61,027 bases of DNA from Gammaproteobacteria bacterium (GCA_016218365.1 JACREF010000003.1:1-61027); one strand, 5' to 3'; shown: positions 45,945 through 60,459, counted from the first letter of the stretch. Notes: generated by a model not told the origin, from the sequence alone. Translations and numbers: made by a program.

Positions 45945-46347
45945 TTTTTACTCCCCAAGCTACATCCATAGTGGCTTCAAAGGCTAACTACAATTAGACG
46001 GCAACAACCCCGTATAAAACCGGGTTCGCGCCGGATAATATCGCAACCGTGCCACCAACCCGCTGTTCCACAAGGAAGTCGCCACGGGAAACGCGGTGTT
46101 GGATGCCGTTATCACGGCGTTCTTTTGATATCGTTTCATAACACATCCGTGTCACAGGGTTATTGGACTATGCCACAGCTGTTGAAATATTGGCAAGTTG
46201 ACCTGAGCCGGCCAGGGCACGGGTTAATCCTAACACCTATAATGCATTGCGTTGCTGCGCAACGCTTGGCGGGTTACGCCTGCGGCTAACCCGCCCTACA
46301 TTCTCACCCCTCTCCCCTACCCCTCTCCCGCATGCGGGAGAGGGGAT
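45945..46347. other. Intergenic: array edge and dispersed repeats
   Basis: GGCTAAC at 45982-45988 is a possible recombination core ahead of the DUF2971 gene, but no paired R'' core is found. Further on come short inverted repeats: GCGTTGC/GCAACGC near 46248-46264, GGCGGGTTA/TAACCCGCC near 46269-46296 and CTCTCCCGC/GCGGGAGAG near 46323-46343. These look like dispersed repeats. No gene is supported. Confidence 0.45.
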
Positions 46348-46374
46348 AAAAAAGGGGCCGCGATGCGGCCCCTT
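46348..46374 (-). terminator. Intrinsic terminator of the fba gene
   Basis: On the minus strand GGGGCCGC-ATC-GCGGCCCC is followed by six T. It ends the tkt-gap-pgk-pyk-fba run, 23 bp after the fba stop. Confidence 0.93.
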
Positions 46375-46397
46375 GATACTGCGTATTACATGAAGTG

Positions 46398-47462
46398 TTA
46401 CTTGACCTTTGGAGCCAGCTCGCCCTTTTCGTAACGCTTCTGCATGATCTCCAGTGACACGGCCTTGATCTTCGAGGCCTGGCCAGCGGCGCCGAAGGAC
46501 TCGAAGCGGGCCTTGCAGATGCCCTTCATCGCCTTGGTCGATTCCTTGAAGAACTTGCGCGGATCGAAGTTGGCCTTGTTCTCGGCCAGGTGCTTGCGGA
46601 TCGCGCCGGTCGAGGCCATGCGCAGGTCGGTGTCGATGTTGACCTTGCGCACGCCATTCCTGATGCCTTCAACGATCTCTTCGACCGGCACGCCATAGGT
46701 CTGGCCCATGTCGCCGCCGTAGTTGTTGATGATCGCGAGCCAGTCTTCCGGTACTGACGACGAGCCGTGCATGACCAGATGGACGGTCGGGATGCGCTTG
46801 TGGATCTCCTTGACGCGGTCGATGCGCAGCACCTTGCCGGTGGGCTTCTTGCTGAACTTGTAGGCGCCGTGGCTGGTGCCGATGGCGATCGCCAGTGCGT
46901 CGACGCCGGTCTTCTTGACGAAGTCCGCCGCCTCTTCCGGATCGGTCAGCAGCATCGAATGGTCGAGTTCGCCTTCGGCGCCGTGACCATCTTCCTCACC
47001 CATCTTGCCAGTCTCCAGTGAACCGAGGCAACCGAGCTCGCCTTCGACCGATACGCCGCAGGCATGCGCCAGTTCGGCGACCTTGCGGGTGGTCTCGACG
47101 TTGTATTCATAGCTCGACGGCGTCTTCATGTCCGGCATCAACGAGCCGTCCATCATCACCGAGCTGAAGCCCGACTGGATCGAACGGAAGCACACGCCCG
47201 GCTCGGAGCCGTGGTCCTGGTGCATGACGATCGGAATATGCGGATACATCTCTACCGCTGCCGACACCAGGTGACGCAGGAACGGTTCGCCGGCATACGA
47301 GCGCGCGCCGGCCGAACCCTGCAGGATCACCGGGCTGTTGGCCTCGTCGGCGGCCTGCATGATGGCATGGATCTGCTCCATGTTGTTGACGTTGAATGCT
47401 GGCATGCCATAGCCGTTTTCAGCGGCATGGTCCAGCAGTTGTCGCAGTGATATCAGAGCCAT
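46398..47462 (-). CDS. fba: Class II fructose-bisphosphate aldolase
   Basis: This 354-residue zinc aldolase splits or forms fructose 1,6-bisphosphate, and also sedoheptulose bisphosphate in Calvin-cycle organisms. The zinc-binding segment [24 protein letters not shown] and the later HLVMHGSSS and NIDTD motifs are all in place. Length fits the Calvin-cycle/glycolysis type (CbbA). It is the last gene of a five-gene sugar-phosphate run and ends at a strong terminator. Confidence 0.95.
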   Translation of the reverse strand: MALISLRQLLDHAAENGYGMPAFNVNNMEQIHAIMQAADEANSPVILQGSAGARSYAGEPFLRHLVSAAVEMYPHIPIVMHQDHGSEPGVCFRSIQSGFSSVMMDGSLMPDMKTPSSYEYNVETTRKVAELAHACGVSVEGELGCLGSLETGKMGEEDGHGAEGELDHSMLLTDPEEAADFVKKTGVDALAIAIGTSHGAYKFSKKPTGKVLRIDRVKEIHKRIPTVHLVMHGSSSVPEDWLAIINNYGGDMGQTYGVPVEEIVEGIRNGVRKVNIDTDLRMASTGAIRKHLAENKANFDPRKFFKESTKAMKGICKARFESFGAAGQASKIKAVSLEIMQKRYEKGELAPKVK

Positions 47463-47561
47463 GTTAGTCGTCCTCCACAGATTGGTTTCAAAAACAGTTT
47501 AAAGACATTTTATGCCGTCTGGCGGGTAATATACACCGCACAAACGTCATGGTTACCGCCC

Positions 47562-48986
47562 TCAGTCGCCGGCGCGCAGCACCTTCATGGTGTTGGTGCC
47601 GCCGTGCACCCCCATCAGATCACCCTTGGTGATGATGACCATATCGCCTTCCTTGACCAGCCCGCGCTTCAACAGCTCGCCGACCGTCTCCTGGTTGACC
47701 TCGACATGACTGGAGCTCGACAGATCAAAGGCAATCGGATAGACGCCGCGGTACAGCGTCACCTTGCGCCGCGTCGCCTCGTGGCGCGTCAGCGCATAGA
47801 TCGGGATGCCGGAGCTGATACGCGACATCCACTGCGTCGTCGAGCCCGACTCGGTCAATGCGGCGATCGCCGTGACGCCGAGGTGATTGGCGGTGTACAT
47901 CGTCGCCATCGCAATCGCCTCGTCGATATGAGTGAACTCGGCATTGACGCGGTGGTGCGACACCTTGGCCATGCTCTGGCTCTCGGCGCCGCGCGCGATG
48001 CGGTCCATCGCCTCGATGACCTTGACCGGGTATTTGCCGGTGGCGGTCTCGGCCGACAGCATCACCGCGTCGGTGCCATCGAGCACCGCATTGGCGACAT
48101 CAAACACCTCGGCACGGGTCGGGATCTGATGATCGACCATCGACTGCATCATCTGCGTCGCGGTGATCACCACACAGTTCATATTGCGCGCCAGCTGGAT
48201 CAGGTGCTTCTGTACCCCCGGCAGTTCGGCATCACCGATCTCGACCCCGAGGTCGCCGCGCGCGATCATGATCGCATCGCTGGCGGCGATGATGTCGGCG
48301 ACACCGGGCAATGATTCGGCGCGTTCGATCTTGGCGACGATGCCACCGTGGCCACCGGCCTTGCGCAGCAGCTCGCGTGCCTCGTTGATGTCCGAGGCAT
48401 TGCGCGGGAACGACACCGCGACATAATCGGCCTTGACCGCGGCCGCGGTCAGGATGTCGGCGCGGTCCTTGTCGGTCAGCGCCGGCGCCGACAGCCCGCC
48501 ACCGAGCTTGTTGATGCCCTTGCTGTTCGACAGTTCGCCGCCGACGATGACGTGGCAGATGATCTCGCCGCCATGCACCTCGTCGACGCCGAGCACGATC
48601 GCGCCGTCATCGAGCAGCAGCGAGTCGCCGACCTTGACGTCATCCGGCAGCTCCTTGTAGGCGATGCCGACGCGCTCCTCGGTGCCGTCGTCGCGGCCGC
48701 AGTGGATGTCGAGCACGAAACGCGCGCCCTCCTGCAGCTCGATGCGCTTGTTGCGGAAGCGGTCGATGCGGATCTTCGGGCCCTGCAGGTCGGCCAGTAC
48801 CGCGACCTCGCGTCCGACCAGCGCCGCTGCCTCGCGCACCATGTTGACGCGCTGGATGTGGTCCTCGGCATTGCCGTGCGAGAAATTGACCCGCACCACA
48901 TCGAGGCCGGCGCGGATCATCGCCTCCAGCGTCTTCGGGTTGTCGGTTGAAGGGCCCAGCGTGGCCACGATCTTGGTGCGTCTCAT
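47562..48986 (-). CDS. pyk: Pyruvate kinase
   Basis: This 474-residue enzyme makes pyruvate and ATP from phosphoenolpyruvate. Motifs in order: RRTKIVATLGPSTD at the start, RVNFSHG, AVLADLQGPKIRI, DYVAVSFPRNASD, MIARGDLGVEIG with the ADP/Mg loop, and SAETATGKYP. The C-terminal allosteric domain is present. ATG 48986 is preferred to a TTG one codon earlier. It lies between pgk and fba. Confidence 0.95.
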   Translation of the reverse strand: MRRTKIVATLGPSTDNPKTLEAMIRAGLDVVRVNFSHGNAEDHIQRVNMVREAAALVGREVAVLADLQGPKIRIDRFRNKRIELQEGARFVLDIHCGRDDGTEERVGIAYKELPDDVKVGDSLLLDDGAIVLGVDEVHGGEIICHVIVGGELSNSKGINKLGGGLSAPALTDKDRADILTAAAVKADYVAVSFPRNASDINEARELLRKAGGHGGIVAKIERAESLPGVADIIAASDAIMIARGDLGVEIGDAELPGVQKHLIQLARNMNCVVITATQMMQSMVDHQIPTRAEVFDVANAVLDGTDAVMLSAETATGKYPVKVIEAMDRIARGAESQSMAKVSHHRVNAEFTHIDEAIAMATMYTANHLGVTAIAALTESGSTTQWMSRISSGIPIYALTRHEATRRKVTLYRGVYPIAFDLSSSSHVEVNQETVGELLKRGLVKEGDMVIITKGDLMGVHGGTNTMKVLRAGD

Positions 48987-49042
48987 CAATGCGCTCTCTT
49001 CAACTTTCGTTTGTTGTTGTTATTTGCCGTCATGCCTGGGTA

Positions 49043-50221
49043 TTACTTCCTGGCGCGTTGTTCGAGGATCGCCACCGCCGGCAGCGTCTTGCCCTCGAGG
49101 AATTCGAGGAACGCGCCACCGCCGGTCGAGATATAGGACACCCGGTCGCTGATGCCGTATTTGGCCACCGCCGCCAGCGTATCGCCACCACCGGCGATCG
49201 AGAAGGCCGGGCTGTCGGCGATCGCCAGCGCCAGCGTCCTGGTGCCTTCACCGAACTGGTCGAACTCGAATACACCCACCGGGCCGTTCCAGACGATGGT
49301 ACCGGCCGTCTTCAGCTTGTCAGCCAATATTTTTGCCGTCTTCGGACCGACATCAAAGATCATGTCGTCATCGGTGACATCCTTGACGTCCTTGATGACG
49401 GCCTGGGCGGTCGGCGAGAACTCCTTGCCACACACCACATCGACCGGGATCGGCACCTCGGCGCCACGTTTGGCCATCTTGTCCATGATCTTCTTCGCAT
49501 CACCGACCAGATCGGCCTCACACAGCGACTTGCCGACCTTGAGCCCGGCGGCCAGCATGAAGGTGTTGGCGATGCCGCCACCGACGATCAGGCTGTCGAC
49601 CTTGTCAGACAAGGAATCGAGGATGGTCAGCTTGGTCGAGACCTTGGAACCGGCAACGATCGCGGCCAGTGGCTTCTTCGGACTCTGCAGCGCCTTGCCC
49701 AGCGCATCGAGCTCGGCGGCCAGCAGCGGGCCGGCGCAGGCGGTCTTGGCGAACTTGGCGACGCCGTGGGTCGAGGCCTCGGCGCGGTGCGCGGTGCCAA
49801 AGGCATCCATGACGAACACATCACACAGCGCAGCATACTTCTGCGCCAGCTCGTCGCTGTTCTTCTTCTCGCCCTTGTTGAAACGGACGTTCTCGAACAG
49901 CACCACCTCACCGGCGGCAACATCGATGCCGCCCAGATAATCCTTGACGACACGCACCGGCTTGCCCAGCAACTTGCTCATGTGCTCAGCGACCGGCTTG
50001 ACCGAATTCTCCTCGCTGTACACACCCTCTTCCGGGCGGCCGAGGTGCGACATCAGCATCACGCGCGCACCGGCCTTCAGCGCATGTTGCACCGTCGGCA
50101 GCGAGGCGCGGATGCGCGTATCATCGCCGATCCTGCCATCCTTCAACGGCACGTTCAGGTCTTCACGGATCAACACCCGCTTGCCGGAAAGGTCCAGATC
50201 AGTCATCTTGATTACAGACAT
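49043..50221 (-). CDS. pgk: Phosphoglycerate kinase
   Basis: This 392-residue enzyme exchanges phosphate between 1,3-bisphosphoglycerate and ADP. Visible: [63 protein letters not shown] and the nucleotide loop [12 protein letters not shown]. Length is standard. It is separated from gap by 326 bp of repeat-bearing DNA, so it may have its own promoter. Confidence 0.96.
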   Translation of the reverse strand: MSVIKMTDLDLSGKRVLIREDLNVPLKDGRIGDDTRIRASLPTVQHALKAGARVMLMSHLGRPEEGVYSEENSVKPVAEHMSKLLGKPVRVVKDYLGGIDVAAGEVVLFENVRFNKGEKKNSDELAQKYAALCDVFVMDAFGTAHRAEASTHGVAKFAKTACAGPLLAAELDALGKALQSPKKPLAAIVAGSKVSTKLTILDSLSDKVDSLIVGGGIANTFMLAAGLKVGKSLCEADLVGDAKKIMDKMAKRGAEVPIPVDVVCGKEFSPTAQAVIKDVKDVTDDDMIFDVGPKTAKILADKLKTAGTIVWNGPVGVFEFDQFGEGTRTLALAIADSPAFSIAGGGDTLAAVAKYGISDRVSYISTGGGAFLEFLEGKTLPAVAILEQRARK

Positions 50222-50547
50222 GAAACACTCCTGTCACATAGTGAAACCTGAAAATCATTGGTGAAACCGGCGTGCCACTGCGCACTGCGGCTTGACCAAT
50301 CATTCTTAAGGAACCTCTGATTAATTCAATATTCCAACGGCCGTCATTCCCGCGAAAGCGGGAATCCAGTGATTACAGGCCGTCCTGGATGCCCGCCGGA
50401 GCCCGCCCTCGACCCCGATCGGGGCGGGCATGACGACAATTACGAATTAATCAGAACTTCCTTACCCACCGCTCCCCGCTGACCTGCATTCAGGCCGGCG
50501 GATGGCAAAGAGGGGCGCATCGTCGCCCCTCCCGTCCAATCATCATA
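50222..50547. repeat. Repeat-bearing gap between gap and pgk
   Basis: The core is a palindromic REP-like unit, TCATTCCCGCGAAAGCGGGAA at 50344-50363, followed by GCCCGCC/GGCGGGC arms to about 50430. It is bracketed by an outer inverted repeat: GGAACCTCTGATTAATTC near 50310 and GAATTAATCAGAACTTCC near 50444. Related sequences occur at 54490-54890. A hairpin GAGGGGCG-CATCGT-CGCCCCTC at 50510-50531, followed by a short T-run on the minus strand, probably ends gap. Confidence 0.7.
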
Positions 50548-53558
<3,011 letters not shown>

Positions 53559-53862
53559 ATCACTCTCCTAAAGTTTGCTCAAACAAAAAACCTGCGTTGC
53601 AGCATGACACATCACGCTGCAATAACACGTGCCGTCCCGGATCGCAGACCCAGGCGGCAGACGATAATCCCGTTGCCGATCCGTAAAGAAAAAACAGGAC
53701 CCGGTGGCAACACCGGTCTGTCCCATCCCCTGCCCCATCCTATAGGGTCCCGATGCAGACGCCGCACGGACAGGAAAACCTCCGCCCCGTCCGGATAAAG
53801 CGCCTATTTTCGCCTACTTGGAACGCAAGGGCAAGCGCCAGGCTGTCAATGGTCCCAGACTT
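53559..53862. promoter_or_regulatory. tkt upstream region with an imperfect palindrome
   Basis: The 304-base gap holds no gene. At 53597-53622, TTGCAGCATGA and TCACGCTGCAA form arms (10 of 11 pair) around a 4-base centre, upstream of tkt on the minus strand. A run of six T follows about 6 bases later on that strand, so it may be an operator or an attenuator. A LysR-type CbbR site is one option but cannot be shown from sequence alone. Confidence 0.4.
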
Positions 53863-54423
53863 CTAGTTGGCGGCCTTCCACTTGATCGAGCAGCCGATGC
53901 CCGGGATCTGGTTGGCTGGGCCGAGGCCGGTGACGGCCACCTGCTGCATCGCCTCGAACAGGTCGCGGCGGGCTTCAAGCGGGGCGGTGTCCTTGCGGCT
54001 GGCATCAAAGCGGCCGCGGTATTGCAGCGCAAGATCGGCATTGTAGCCGAAGAAATCCGGCGTGCAGACCGCGCCATAGGCCCGGGCCACCTGCTGGGTC
54101 TCGTCCAGCAGGTACGGGAACGGGAAGCCATATTGCGTCGCGACCTGCTGCATGTTATCGAACGCGTCCTCAGGGTAGTCGGCCGGGTCATTGGACATGA
54201 TGGCGACGCTGTGGACGCCGAGGCCGGCCAGCTCGCGGGTCGCCACGACCAGCCGCTCGCGGATCGCCTTGACGTACGGGCAATGGTTGCAGATGAACAT
54301 CACCAGCAGGCCGCGCGGGCCGCGGCACTGCTCAAGCGTCCAGGCCCGGCCATCGGTGCCGGGCAGAGAAAAATCGATGGCGGGCTGGCCAAACTGACAG
54401 ACCGGGGTCTCGAGACTGACCAT
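53863..54423 (-). CDS. Thioredoxin-fold (AhpC/TSA-like) protein
   Basis: This 186-residue protein has a peroxiredoxin/TlpA-like fold: FSLPGTDGRAWTLEQ, then FICNHCPYVK with C45 and C48 in a CxxC motif, and a later GAVCTPDFFGYN. There is no signal peptide, so it should be cytoplasmic. Related proteins are annotated as thioredoxin-family or redoxin proteins of unknown target. It stands alone between tkt and the repeat region before metK. Confidence 0.85.
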   Translation of the reverse strand: MVSLETPVCQFGQPAIDFSLPGTDGRAWTLEQCRGPRGLLVMFICNHCPYVKAIRERLVVATRELAGLGVHSVAIMSNDPADYPEDAFDNMQQVATQYGFPFPYLLDETQQVARAYGAVCTPDFFGYNADLALQYRGRFDASRKDTAPLEARRDLFEAMQQVAVTGLGPANQIPGIGCSIKWKAAN

Positions 54424-54926
54424 GGGGACACCTCCAGCAAGGATGTGGGAACGGGGTATTATAGATCCAGCACGGCATTTTTAATTCAAAAACCTCAACC
54501 GCCGTCATTGCCGCGAGCGCTGGATTCCGGGTCGCAGCGTATGCTGCGCCCGGAATGACGGGGAGGGTCCGGGCGAAAAGACGCGCCTGTTTATGTCATC
54601 CCTGCGGCAGTCGGAATCCGGCAAGTCGCTGAAGGAAGCTCTGAATAATTCCATCCTGGAATTCTCAGAGCACGGAAAGTGGAAAACGTGGTTTTCACTT
54701 TCCTTCATTTTCAATGACCTACTGTCATTGAAAATGGCGGCACATCCGTGTGCCGCAGGAACCTCTGAATTGATCAGAGGTTCCTGAAATGAAAGACCTG
54801 GATTCCGGGCCGCAGCGTGTGCTGCGCCCGGAATGACGGGGAGAAGCCAGGTAAAGAGGCTTGCTTGTTTACGTCATTCCCGCGCAAGCGGGAATCCATA
54901 ATCAGCAGCAGCCTGCCATGCTCATA
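54424..54926. repeat. Repeat cluster upstream of metK
   Basis: Three REP-like palindromic units are visible: GGATTCCGGG...CCCGGAATGACGGG near 54523-54563, a second copy near 54802-54842, and TCATTCCCGCGCAAGCGGGAA near 54875-54895. Between them lie short inverted repeats (CCACGTTTTC paired around 54677-54700; TGACAGT-type pair with AAAATG near 54705-54736; GGAACCTCTGA with TCAGAGGTTCC at 54757-54784). No gene is supported. Confidence 0.65.
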
Positions 54927-54954
54927 TTGCCACCCCCCTCTAATGATATATAAT
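54927..54954 (+). promoter_or_regulatory. Sigma-70-type promoter of metK
   Basis: TTGCCA and TATAAT are separated by 16 bases. The -10 box is perfect. Transcription would start near 54961 and leave a leader of about 88 bases containing a tight CCGTC-TCCG-GACGG hairpin (55013-55026). Confidence 0.7.
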
Positions 54955-55048
54955 TGCCCCCTTTGGGATCATGCGGGCCAGCTGCCTGCAGGGTTGTCTA
55001 TCCACGTCTAACCCGTCTCCGGACGGCAGCAGCAGCTTAGAGGTCATC

Positions 55049-56212
55049 ATGTCGAAATCCTATGTTTTCACCTCCGAATCGGTCTCTGAAGGTCACCCGG
55101 ACAAGGTCGCGGACCAGATCTCCGACTCGGTCCTGGACGCGATCTTAAAGCAGGACCCGCGTTCGCGCGTCGCCTGCGAGACGCTGATCAACACCGGCAT
55201 GGTCATCCTGTCCGGCGAGATCACCACCAAGGCCGTCATCGACTACCCGACCATCGTGCGCCAGACGGTGCGCGAGATCGGCTATAACAGCTCGGAGATG
55301 GGGTTTGATGCCGACACCTGCGCGATCCTGGTGTCGATGGACAAGCAATCGGCCGACATCGCGATGGGTGTTGACGAGAGCGCCAGCCATGAACAGGGCG
55401 CCGGCGACCAGGGCCTGATGTTCGGCTACGCCAGCAACGAGACCGATGTGCTGATGCCGGCCGCAATCACCTATGCCCACCGTCTGGTCAAGCGCCAGGC
55501 CGAGATGCGCAAGAGCGGCACGCTGGCGTGGCTGCGCCCGGACGCCAAGAGCCAGGTGACGATCCGTTATGAAAACGACAAGCCGGTCGGCGTCGAGGCC
55601 GTGGTGCTGTCGACCCAGCATTCACCAGATGTCGACAACAACACGCTGCGCGAAGGCGTGATGGAAGAGGTCATCAAGAAGGTATTGCCTGCTGAATGGC
55701 TGACCAAGAACACCAAATATTTCATCAATCCAACCGGTCGCTTCGTCATCGGTGGCCCGGTCGGTGACTGCGGTCTGACCGGCCGCAAGATCATCGTCGA
55801 CACCTACGGCGGCATGGCCCGTCACGGTGGTGGCGCGTTCTCCGGCAAGGACCCGTCCAAGGTCGACCGCTCGGCCGCCTATGCCGGCCGTTATGTGGCG
55901 AAGAACATCGTCGCCGCCGGCCTGGCCGACCGCTGCGAGATCCAGGTCTCCTATGCGATCGGTGTTGCCGAACCGACCTCAATCACGATCCAGACCTTCG
56001 GCACCGGCAAGCTGCCGGAAGACCGTCTGGTCGCACTGGTGCGCAAGCACTTCGACCTGCGGCCCAAGGGCCTGATCGCGATGCTCGACCTGCTGCGGCC
56101 GATCTACAAACCGACCGCCGCCTACGGCCACTTCGGCCGCACCGAGCATGATTTCTCGTGGGAACGCACCGACAAGGCCGCGGAACTCCGCGCGAGCGCC
56201 GGCATCAAATAA
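55049..56212 (+). CDS. metK: S-adenosylmethionine synthetase
   Basis: This 387-residue enzyme makes S-adenosylmethionine from ATP and methionine. It starts [20 protein letters not shown] and includes [12 protein letters not shown] and [16 protein letters not shown], both diagnostic. ATG 55049 follows GAGG at 6 bp; an ATG at 54971 would add residues foreign to the family. It opens metK-ahcY-metF, which would run the methyl cycle together. Confidence 0.97.
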   Translation: MSKSYVFTSESVSEGHPDKVADQISDSVLDAILKQDPRSRVACETLINTGMVILSGEITTKAVIDYPTIVRQTVREIGYNSSEMGFDADTCAILVSMDKQSADIAMGVDESASHEQGAGDQGLMFGYASNETDVLMPAAITYAHRLVKRQAEMRKSGTLAWLRPDAKSQVTIRYENDKPVGVEAVVLSTQHSPDVDNNTLREGVMEEVIKKVLPAEWLTKNTKYFINPTGRFVIGGPVGDCGLTGRKIIVDTYGGMARHGGGAFSGKDPSKVDRSAAYAGRYVAKNIVAAGLADRCEIQVSYAIGVAEPTSITIQTFGTGKLPEDRLVALVRKHFDLRPKGLIAMLDLLRPIYKPTAAYGHFGRTEHDFSWERTDKAAELRASAGIK

Positions 56213-56242
56213 GCCATCCATCACTATCAGGAAACGAACATC

Positions 56243-57661
<1,419 letters not shown>

Positions 57662-57677
57662 GACCAAAACAGGGACA

Positions 57678-57706
57678 GGCCGCACCTTACCGTGCGGCCT
57701 TTTGTT
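57678..57706 (+). terminator. Intrinsic terminator between ahcY and metF
   Basis: GGCCGCAC and GTGCGGCC form an 8-bp stem with loop CTTACC, followed by TTTTGTT. It lies only 10 bp before the metF ATG, so metF would need read-through or its own promoter. It could also act as an attenuator. Confidence 0.85.
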
Positions 57707-57715
57707 ATCAGGACC

Positions 57716-58594
57716 ATGAAATCACAACACGCCTATCCGCTGGCCTACAGCTTCGAGTTCTTCCCGCCCAAGACCGACAAGGGCGCCGACAGCCTGCGCG
57801 CCGTCAGCGGCAAGCTGGCCAAACTCAATCCGTGCTTCTTCTCGGTGACCTTCGGCGCCGGCGGCTCGACGCGTGAACACACGCTTGATACCGTCGTCAT
57901 GCTTAAAGCACACACCGGCATCGATGTCGCACCGCACCTGTCGTGCATCGGCTCGACCAAGGCCAGCATCCGCGAGATCCTGAAGACCTATATGGATCAG
58001 GGCATCCACCACCTGGTGGCACTGCGCGGTGATATGCCCTCGGGCATGCACAGCCCGGGTGAGTTCCAGTACGCCAACGAACTGGTCGAGTTCATCCGCA
58101 GCGAGACCGGCAGCCATTTCTTCATCGAGGTCGCGGCCTACCCCGAGATCCATCCGCAGGCCAGATCGCCGCAGCATGACCTGCAGAACTTCCAGCGTAA
58201 GGTCAAGGCTGGCGCCGACTCGGCGTTGACGCAGTATTTCTACAACGCCGATGCGTATTTGCGCTTCGTCGATGACTGCGAGAAACTCGGCGTCGAGCTG
58301 CCGATCGTGCCCGGCATCATGCCGATCACCAACTACACCCAGCTGGCGCGCTTCTCCGACATCTGCGGTGCCGAGATCCCGCGCTGGATCAGGATGCGGC
58401 TGCAGAGTTACGGCGATGACGTCGCATCGATCAAGGCCTTCGGTGAAGAGGTGGTCAGCAATATGTGCCGCAAGCTGCTGGAGGCCGGCGCACCAGGCCT
58501 GCATTTCTATTCGATGAACCAGACCGAGGCAACACTGGCGATCTGGAACAATCTCGGGCTGTCCAGCGACAAGGCCGCGCGCAGCCGGCGCTGA
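57716..58594 (+). CDS. metF: Methylenetetrahydrofolate reductase
   Basis: This 292-residue flavoenzyme reduces methylene- to methyl-tetrahydrofolate to supply the methyl group for methionine. It begins SFEFFPPKTDKGADSL, then SVTFGAGGSTREHT, HLSCIGSTKASIREIL, LVALRGDMP and AGADSALTQYFYNADAYLRF. ATG 57716 follows AGGA; the longer frame would start inside the terminator stem. It completes the metK-ahcY-metF set. Confidence 0.95.
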   Translation: MKSQHAYPLAYSFEFFPPKTDKGADSLRAVSGKLAKLNPCFFSVTFGAGGSTREHTLDTVVMLKAHTGIDVAPHLSCIGSTKASIREILKTYMDQGIHHLVALRGDMPSGMHSPGEFQYANELVEFIRSETGSHFFIEVAAYPEIHPQARSPQHDLQNFQRKVKAGADSALTQYFYNADAYLRFVDDCEKLGVELPIVPGIMPITNYTQLARFSDICGAEIPRWIRMRLQSYGDDVASIKAFGEEVVSNMCRKLLEAGAPGLHFYSMNQTEATLAIWNNLGLSSDKAARSRR

Positions 58595-59025
58595 GACCAT
58601 CCTTCGATACGTGCCCTGCACTACTCAGGACAGGTTCCTTCGATACGTGCTCCGCACTACTCAGGACGAACGGATAAAGGAGACCGATCGTGGTGAGTAG
58701 CGCTGCGTAGCGGCGCGTATCGAACCATACGTACCCTGCACGCTCAGGACGGACTGAAAGAGAACCGTTCGTGGTGAGTAGCGGCGCGAGCCGCGTATCG
58801 AACCACGGACAGCACCACGTCCTTCGATACGCCATGCTGCGCATGGCTACTCAGGACGAACGGATAAAGGAGACCGATCGTGGTGAGTAGCGCTGCGTAG
58901 CGGCGCGTATCGAACCATACGTACCCTGCACGCTCAGGATGGACTGAAAGAGAACCGTTCGTGGTGAGTAGCGGCGCGAGCCGCGTATCGAACCATGAAC
59001 AGTTGTGGAATCCATACGGCGCTGA
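58595..59025. repeat. Tandem-like direct repeats, 190-bp period
   Basis: A block of about 148 bases at 58658-58805 recurs at 58848-58995 with a single C/T difference. Each block is made of smaller units TTCGATACG, CTACTCAGGACGAACGG and their complements, which also occur at 58611-58660 and 60798-60856. They form strong hairpins. No gene is present here. Confidence 0.85.
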
Positions 59026-60459
59026 TCAGCGCCACGACTTCCGCCACGCCTGATAGTGTGACGGCTGCAGGCGATAGCGCGCGATATTCCCCTCATGCAT
59101 GCCCATGAGCTCTGTTTCGACAACCTCGACAAAACGCATCCGATCCTGCGCTGGCAACTCCACGGTGGCGCGTTGTCTGATATAAGCGGTGGCCGCCTTC
59201 TTGTCCATGCCGCCACGAATAATCTCGGCAACGGCCTCGGCGATCGCGGCGCGATAGCGTAGCCGGAACGGCTCCGGCTCGCCCAGCGACTGGCGCGCCG
59301 CCGAATAGCGTGCACATGAGCGCGCGTAGGCCCACACGAACACATCGCGCAGCAACTCGATGCGATTCAGTTCATAGACCCCGAGCATACCGTCGATATA
59401 GGCCCGCTCGGGCACATCCACGAACGATAGCGGGCTCAGGTTGTCACGGATCAGCGGCAGATTCGCAGCCAGCCGGGATACCCGTTTGTTTACATCCTCG
59501 AACGGTTGCAGATAAGGCAGATGGACCATGGCGAAAAAGGCCTGTTCAAACGGATCGACGATCGCTGCGGCGGTGTCGAGGATCTGCTGGAAGCACTCGT
59601 CGATCAATTGCGGTACCTCCAGCGGGTGATAGACCGTACCGGCGACCCCGACCGGGATGGCACGCAACCGTCCGCATGCCTGTGGATCGGCCAGCAGATT
59701 ATCTGACAGCAAGGCATGCAGATTGAGAACCGTATAGCGATTGAAGCCCACCTCGGCGGCCTGCTCAACCACCAGCTCGATCGCCGCCTTGTGGTTCAGG
59801 ATCATCTGCGCCTCCAGCGCATCCTTGCCTTCGGCAGCCTCTCCCAACTCCAGCAAGCGTTCCGTTTCCAGCAATGAATAGGTATTGCCTTCCAGACGGC
59901 AGGAGTTCCATGACAGATCGATCAGCAAGCGACTGTAGATCTGCCGCGCATGGGTTCCAGCCGGACGCCCGCCATCCGGGGACTGTCCCAATGCGCGCAG
60001 GTGCTGGCGGATTTGCTGCGTCAGATAGCAGCTGTCATTGGGGCGGTAGGCCTCGAGAAACGCCCGGTTGTATCCGACAGGATGGCGCTGCTGGATCGGC
60101 GCACGGACTGCCCGCCTGATGCCCGCGCCCTCCGGAGAGAGTGGTACATAAGCCTCGCCCTGGGCTTCCACCCTGTCATCGTCACTCGTGATGCGCACCC
60201 CACCGCTAATGACAGGCAGCCGGTACCGGCTGCCCCGCGCATGGCCCTCGATAATCAAGCGCTGCTGCGTGACCAGCAGCGCCAGACGGCGCTGCAAGGT
60301 GCGGCGCGGCAGCGGCACATCCAGCACGCCACCAATCTCCTCGACCGAGGCCCCGCCGGGAAAACGCGCAACGGCTTGCAGTATGGTATCGAAATCCGCT
60401 TGGGAGACCTGCTTGGGCATACCGTCCTCGTCATGGCGTGGCACATAGTATCGCGCCAT
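59026..60459 (-). CDS. Fic-family protein with altered active site
   Basis: This 477-residue protein has an N-terminal winged-helix-like region (about 15-85), an inhibitory helix with S186-x3-E190-G (class II Fic style) and a Fic core. The core motif reads LQPFEDVNKRVSRL at 317-330, where the usual catalytic His is Gln318 and DGN is DVN. Active Fic enzymes transfer AMP or a related group to a protein hydroxyl using that His. This one may be inactive or do something else. The wing-helix and the operator at its start suggest self-regulation. Confidence 0.85.
   Translation of the reverse strand: MARYYVPRHDEDGMPKQVSQADFDTILQAVARFPGGASVEEIGGVLDVPLPRRTLQRRLALLVTQQRLIIEGHARGSRYRLPVISGGVRITSDDDRVEAQGEAYVPLSPEGAGIRRAVRAPIQQRHPVGYNRAFLEAYRPNDSCYLTQQIRQHLRALGQSPDGGRPAGTHARQIYSRLLIDLSWNSCRLEGNTYSLLETERLLELGEAAEGKDALEAQMILNHKAAIELVVEQAAEVGFNRYTVLNLHALLSDNLLADPQACGRLRAIPVGVAGTVYHPLEVPQLIDECFQQILDTAAAIVDPFEQAFFAMVHLPYLQPFEDVNKRVSRLAANLPLIRDNLSPLSFVDVPERAYIDGMLGVYELNRIELLRDVFVWAYARSCARYSAARQSLGEPEPFRLRYRAAIAEAVAEIIRGGMDKKAATAYIRQRATVELPAQDRMRFVEVVETELMGMHEGNIARYRLQPSHYQAWRKSWR

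Noticed and set aside
54955-55048. SAM or SAH riboswitch in the metK leader
   Set aside because: The leader has only a small tetraloop hairpin and shows no core of a riboswitch class I know; the 30-bp gap before ahcY is too short for one.
58595-59025. CRISPR-like array
   Set aside because: There are only two long copies with a 42-base gap and no short regular repeats or cas genes.
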